Below are positions 61,699 through 64,000 of a stretch of 64,000 bases of DNA, piece after piece; the first letter of the stretch is position 1; each line of letters begins with the position of its first letter. Both the position numbers and the translations under genes were made by a program. The notes beneath the pieces were generated by a model that saw nothing but the letters and a program-made list of their open reading frames with translations, did no database searches and was not told where the DNA came from. Origin of the DNA: Cryomorpha sp963748925 (GTDB taxonomy: Bacteria; Bacteroidota; Bacteroidia; Flavobacteriales_D; Cryomorphaceae); contig CAVVKG010000008.1 in assembly GCA_963748925.1 (NCBI GenBank), forward strand, positions 124,001-188,000, written 5' to 3'.

Positions 61699-62492
61699 TA
61701 TAAGTCGTTTGCTTGTGCGATGAGCTCGGCAATGTCCAGCACTTGCGTTTCATCTTCTTTATTAAAATTCTTCACACCATCAGTCATCATGGTATTGCAA
61801 AAAGGACACCCGGTTGCGATAATATTGGGCTTAATACCTAATGCCTCTTCCGTGCGCTCAATATTCACTTCTTTGTTTCCCGGTTCAGCTTCCTTAAACA
61901 TCTGCGCTCCCCCCGCTCCGCAGCAAAGGCCTTTACTTTTGCAGCGTTTCATCTCTACCAGCTCTGCATCCAGTGTTTCAATTAATGCGCGTGGTGCTTC
62001 GTAAACATCATTTCCTCTGCCCAAATAGCAAGGGTCGTGAAAAGTTATTCGCTTTCCTTTAAAGGCGCCTCCGCCTTGTATTGTAAGCTTACCCTCGTTT
62101 ATTAAACCCTGGATAAACTGACTGTGGTGTTGTACCTTATAATTCCCACCTAAGACTGGGTACTCGTTTTTTATCGTGTTAAAACAATGGGGACAACCGG
62201 TAATTACATTCTTAATGCCATAACCATCTAGCACCTGGATGTTCATCATGGCTTGCATCTGAAAAAGGAATTCATTTCCGGCGCGTTTAGCCGGGTCTCC
62301 GGAACAGCCTTCTTCAGTGCCCAGAACCGCAAATTTAATCCCTGCCTTGTGAAGAATTTTCACAATAGCTTTGGTTATTTTTTTTGCACGGTCATCAAAA
62401 CTTCCCGAGCATCCCACCCAAAAAAGTACTTCAGGCATCTCACCTGCAGCGGCCATTTCGGCCATAGTGGGAACTTTTACTGGTTCGCTCAT
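61698..62492 (-). CDS. CCG-domain Fe-S protein (HdrB/LutA/GlpC-type)
   Basis: A 264-residue cytosolic protein with two CCG-type cysteine domains. Domain 1: VGCSGSFDDRAKK, TGCPHCFNTIKNEYP and HDPCYLGRGN; domain 2: KGLCCGAGGAQMF and TGCPFCNTMMTDGV. Such domains bind non-cubane or 4Fe-4S clusters and form the catalytic half in heterodisulfide reductase HdrB/D, glycolate and lactate oxidases and EtfD/EMO quinone oxidoreductases. The ferredoxin clusters that normally precede it are in the next gene (12 bases upstream), so the two genes appear to be the split halves of one enzyme. Electron donor unknown; ETF is one candidate. Confidence 0.87.
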   Translation of the reverse strand: MSEPVKVPTMAEMAAAGEMPEVLFWVGCSGSFDDRAKKITKAIVKILHKAGIKFAVLGTEEGCSGDPAKRAGNEFLFQMQAMMNIQVLDGYGIKNVITGCPHCFNTIKNEYPVLGGNYKVQHHSQFIQGLINEGKLTIQGGGAFKGKRITFHDPCYLGRGNDVYEAPRALIETLDAELVEMKRCKSKGLCCGAGGAQMFKEAEPGNKEVNIERTEEALGIKPNIIATGCPFCNTMMTDGVKNFNKEDETQVLDIAELIAQANDL

Positions 62493-62504
62493 TCTTAATA
62501 TCTT

Positions 62505-63830
62505 TTAGCTTTCTTCGGCCCATTTTAGTCGGTCGCTCGCAGGGAACGCCCAAGGTGCGCCATTGTTTTCAATATTGGTGTACATCCCATTTAGCTCCGT
62601 CGGCGATTTTGATTCCTCCATCACGAGGTATCGGCGCAAATCAACGATGATTTCTAACGGGTTAATATTTACCGGGCAAGCTTCAACACATGCGTTGCAT
62701 GTGGTACATGCCCACAATTCTTCTTCTTTTATGTAGTCAAACAGCAGCGATTTACCGTCATCATAATCAGCTCCGTGTTTGTCTATGTTTTTACCAACCT
62801 CAGAAAGTCTGTCTCGGGTATCCATCATAATCTTCCTGGGCGACAAGAGTTTACCGGTAATATTTGCTGGACAGACGGAGGTACATCTTCCACATTCGGT
62901 GCACGAATAGGCATCCATCAGATTCTTCCAATGCAAGTCTTGGACATCTTTTGCTCCAAATTTTTCTGGCACGGCATCAGGGTCTGCTTCGGGTGGGGCG
63001 GCATAAGGATCTGCCTCAGGATCCATCATGAGCTTCACCTCATCGGTTACCTTATCCATATTGCTAAACTGACCCTGAGGCTTAAGGCTGGCGTAGTACA
63101 CATTTGGGAAAGCCAGAATAATATGGAAGTGCTTTGAAATAGGAAGATAATTTAAAAACAATAATATCCCAACAATGTGAAACCACCACGCTCCACGTTC
63201 TATTCCAATAAGTGTAGAAACAGATAAATCGCTAAGAAACGGAACCAGTAAGCTGCTAACCGGATAGGCGCCTGCCTGCACATAATGCTCGGCACCTTTT
63301 TGCTGAAGTACATAATCTGCACCATTCATGGTTAAGAAGGCACCCATCAGCAATATCTCAATTATAAGGATATAGTTAGCGTCGCTTTTTGGCCAGCTGG
63401 TCATCTCACGTGCATGAAACCTTCTGATTCGGCCAATGTTACGTCGTACTAGAAATACGACACAAGCCAGAAGCACTAAAATTGCAAGAATTTCAAAACT
63501 TCCAATAAGGAAATCATAAAACCCACCTAAAAATGCAAAAATGCGGTGAGTACCGAAAATTCCATCTATAATGATTTCTAGAACTTCAAGGTTGATAATT
63601 ACAAATCCTACATAGATAAAAATGTGCATTATTCCCGCAAGCGGCCTTGAAACCATCTTTGATTGACCGAGAGCCACACGGGTCATCATTGCCAGACGTT
63701 CTCCTTTATTATCGCTTCGATCAACATCTCGTCCCAATAAAATATTCCGGCGTATTTTACTTACCTGAAAGGCAAATAAACCGGCAGCTCCTATTAAAAA
63801 TACGATAAAAATAATGTTGGATATGCCCAT
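62505..63830 (-). CDS. Membrane Fe-S protein: NarI-like helices and two 4Fe-4S clusters
   Basis: A 441-residue inner-membrane redox protein. The first 250 residues hold six helices (IIFIVFLIGAAGLFAFQVS; LAGIMHIFIYVGFVIINLEV; GSFEILAILVLLACVVFLV and others) resembling the cytochrome b/NarI part of EtfD/HdrE-like proteins, with histidines that could carry haem b. A cytosolic tail follows with two clusters: CTECGRCTSVCPAN near 320 and CTTCNACVEACPVN near 380. It should pass electrons from the CCG protein to menaquinone. It is 3 bases after the MlaD-like gene and 12 bases before the CCG gene, so all belong to one operon. Confidence 0.87.
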   Translation of the reverse strand: MGISNIIFIVFLIGAAGLFAFQVSKIRRNILLGRDVDRSDNKGERLAMMTRVALGQSKMVSRPLAGIMHIFIYVGFVIINLEVLEIIIDGIFGTHRIFAFLGGFYDFLIGSFEILAILVLLACVVFLVRRNIGRIRRFHAREMTSWPKSDANYILIIEILLMGAFLTMNGADYVLQQKGAEHYVQAGAYPVSSLLVPFLSDLSVSTLIGIERGAWWFHIVGILLFLNYLPISKHFHIILAFPNVYYASLKPQGQFSNMDKVTDEVKLMMDPEADPYAAPPEADPDAVPEKFGAKDVQDLHWKNLMDAYSCTECGRCTSVCPANITGKLLSPRKIMMDTRDRLSEVGKNIDKHGADYDDGKSLLFDYIKEEELWACTTCNACVEACPVNINPLEIIVDLRRYLVMEESKSPTELNGMYTNIENNGAPWAFPASDRLKWAEES

Positions 63831-63833
63831 AAT

Positions 63834-64000
63834 TTACTCGTTGTTTTCGCTGTCTTTTACATACTCCTTCAACTCTTCAAGCTCTTGCTTAGTAAGTTCA
63901 ACACTCTTATTTTTTCGTCCGAATACAGAGAACTGCACATAGCGGTTTGGATTAACCCTTACATCTTCCATGAGCAGGTCGAGATTGGTTGATGCCGATT
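63834..64000 (-). CDS. MlaD-family protein, C-terminal fragment cut by window end
   Basis: Only the last 55 codons are in view (stop at 63836-63834). They read STNLDLLMEDVRVNPNRYVQ, then FSVFGRKNKS, and end with the charged helix LTKQELEELKEYVKDSENNE. This matches the C-terminal end of flavobacterial MlaD/MCE proteins, which bind lipids in the periplasm for an MlaFE transporter. The rest lies outside the window. It is 3 bases upstream of the membrane Fe-S gene. Confidence 0.6.
   Translation of the reverse strand, partial: SASTNLDLLMEDVRVNPNRYVQFSVFGRKNKSVELTKQELEELKEYVKDSENNE

Noticed and set aside
1..64000. Mobile elements, prophage, secretion-system or defence islands, rRNA and tRNA genes
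   Set aside because: No transposase, integrase, phage, restriction, toxin-antitoxin or nuclease genes were seen, no tRNA-like folds stood out in the gaps, and codon use and gene density are even across the window.

Overview
The window is an ordinary chromosomal segment of a Bacteroidota bacterium, most likely a marine or aquatic member of the Flavobacteriales. Lineage signs are the three secreted proteins with type IX secretion (T9SS) C-terminal sorting domains (two type A, one type B), the Bacteroidota-only families DUF6089 and DUF4290, TonB/BtuG-type outer-membrane uptake, TAnnTTTG promoter -7 boxes in place of sigma70 sites, and few Shine-Dalgarno sequences. I see no rRNA, tRNA, insertion sequence, prophage, integrase or CRISPR array, and base composition looks even throughout.

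Layout, left to right. 1-4.6 kb: a truncated DUF6089 outer-membrane protein gene (minus), then a nitronate monooxygenase-like gene and an M16 peptidase pair (plus), closed by a perfect-palindrome terminator. 4.7-9 kb: a 1292-residue secreted T9SS protein with a triplicated propeller-like module, plus a small secreted partner (minus). 9.3-16.1 kb, all minus: YihY, nadC, dnaJ, grpE, a TlpA-like thioredoxin, murA and DUF4290. 16.6-30.7 kb, all plus: a T9SS type B protein, guaB, three SurA/parvulin-like chaperones, a MoxR ATPase, gap, a T9SS type A protein and comEC. 30.7-34.3 kb: two SPOR-domain envelope proteins (minus). 34.4-47.0 kb: one tightly packed minus-strand run, asnB (double frameshift), GT4 glycosyltransferase, Wza, Wzc, rfbC, WecA-like transferase, lytic transglycosylase, uvrA and a LOG-family gene. 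47.1-52.9 kb: dacB (plus), then the minus operon trkA-trkH-HAD phosphatase-TPR. 53.0-57.3 kb: a cobalamin riboswitch followed by BtuB-like receptor, BtuG-like lipoprotein, Mpo1/DUF962 protein and GNAT. 57.5-61.2 kb: a lipoprotein, an S9 dipeptidyl peptidase and a PPP-type phosphatase (plus). 61.2-64 kb: a minus operon of a MlaD protein (cut by the window end), a membrane Fe-S protein, a CCG-domain Fe-S protein and a conserved protein of unknown function.

How the genes fit together. Much of the window serves the cell envelope: outer-membrane protein folding (three parvulin-type proteins), peptidoglycan synthesis and remodelling (MurA, PBP4, lytic transglycosylase, SPOR proteins), an exopolysaccharide (Wzy-dependent type) assembly operon, lipid traffic (MlaD) and secreted or surface T9SS products. 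The rest is central metabolism (NAD, GMP, glycolysis), potassium uptake, chaperones and a probable quinone-linked Fe-S electron-transfer complex.

I did not find a clearly new defence, mobile or biosynthetic system. The best leads are the MlaD/Fe-S operon with its unnamed 169-residue protein, the vitamin B12 riboswitch operon that also carries Mpo1 and GNAT genes, the exopolysaccharide operon that runs into uvrA, the MurA with Asp at the fosfomycin-target cysteine, the Tyr-Gly tail of Wzc, the asnB double frameshift and the triplicated T9SS protein.
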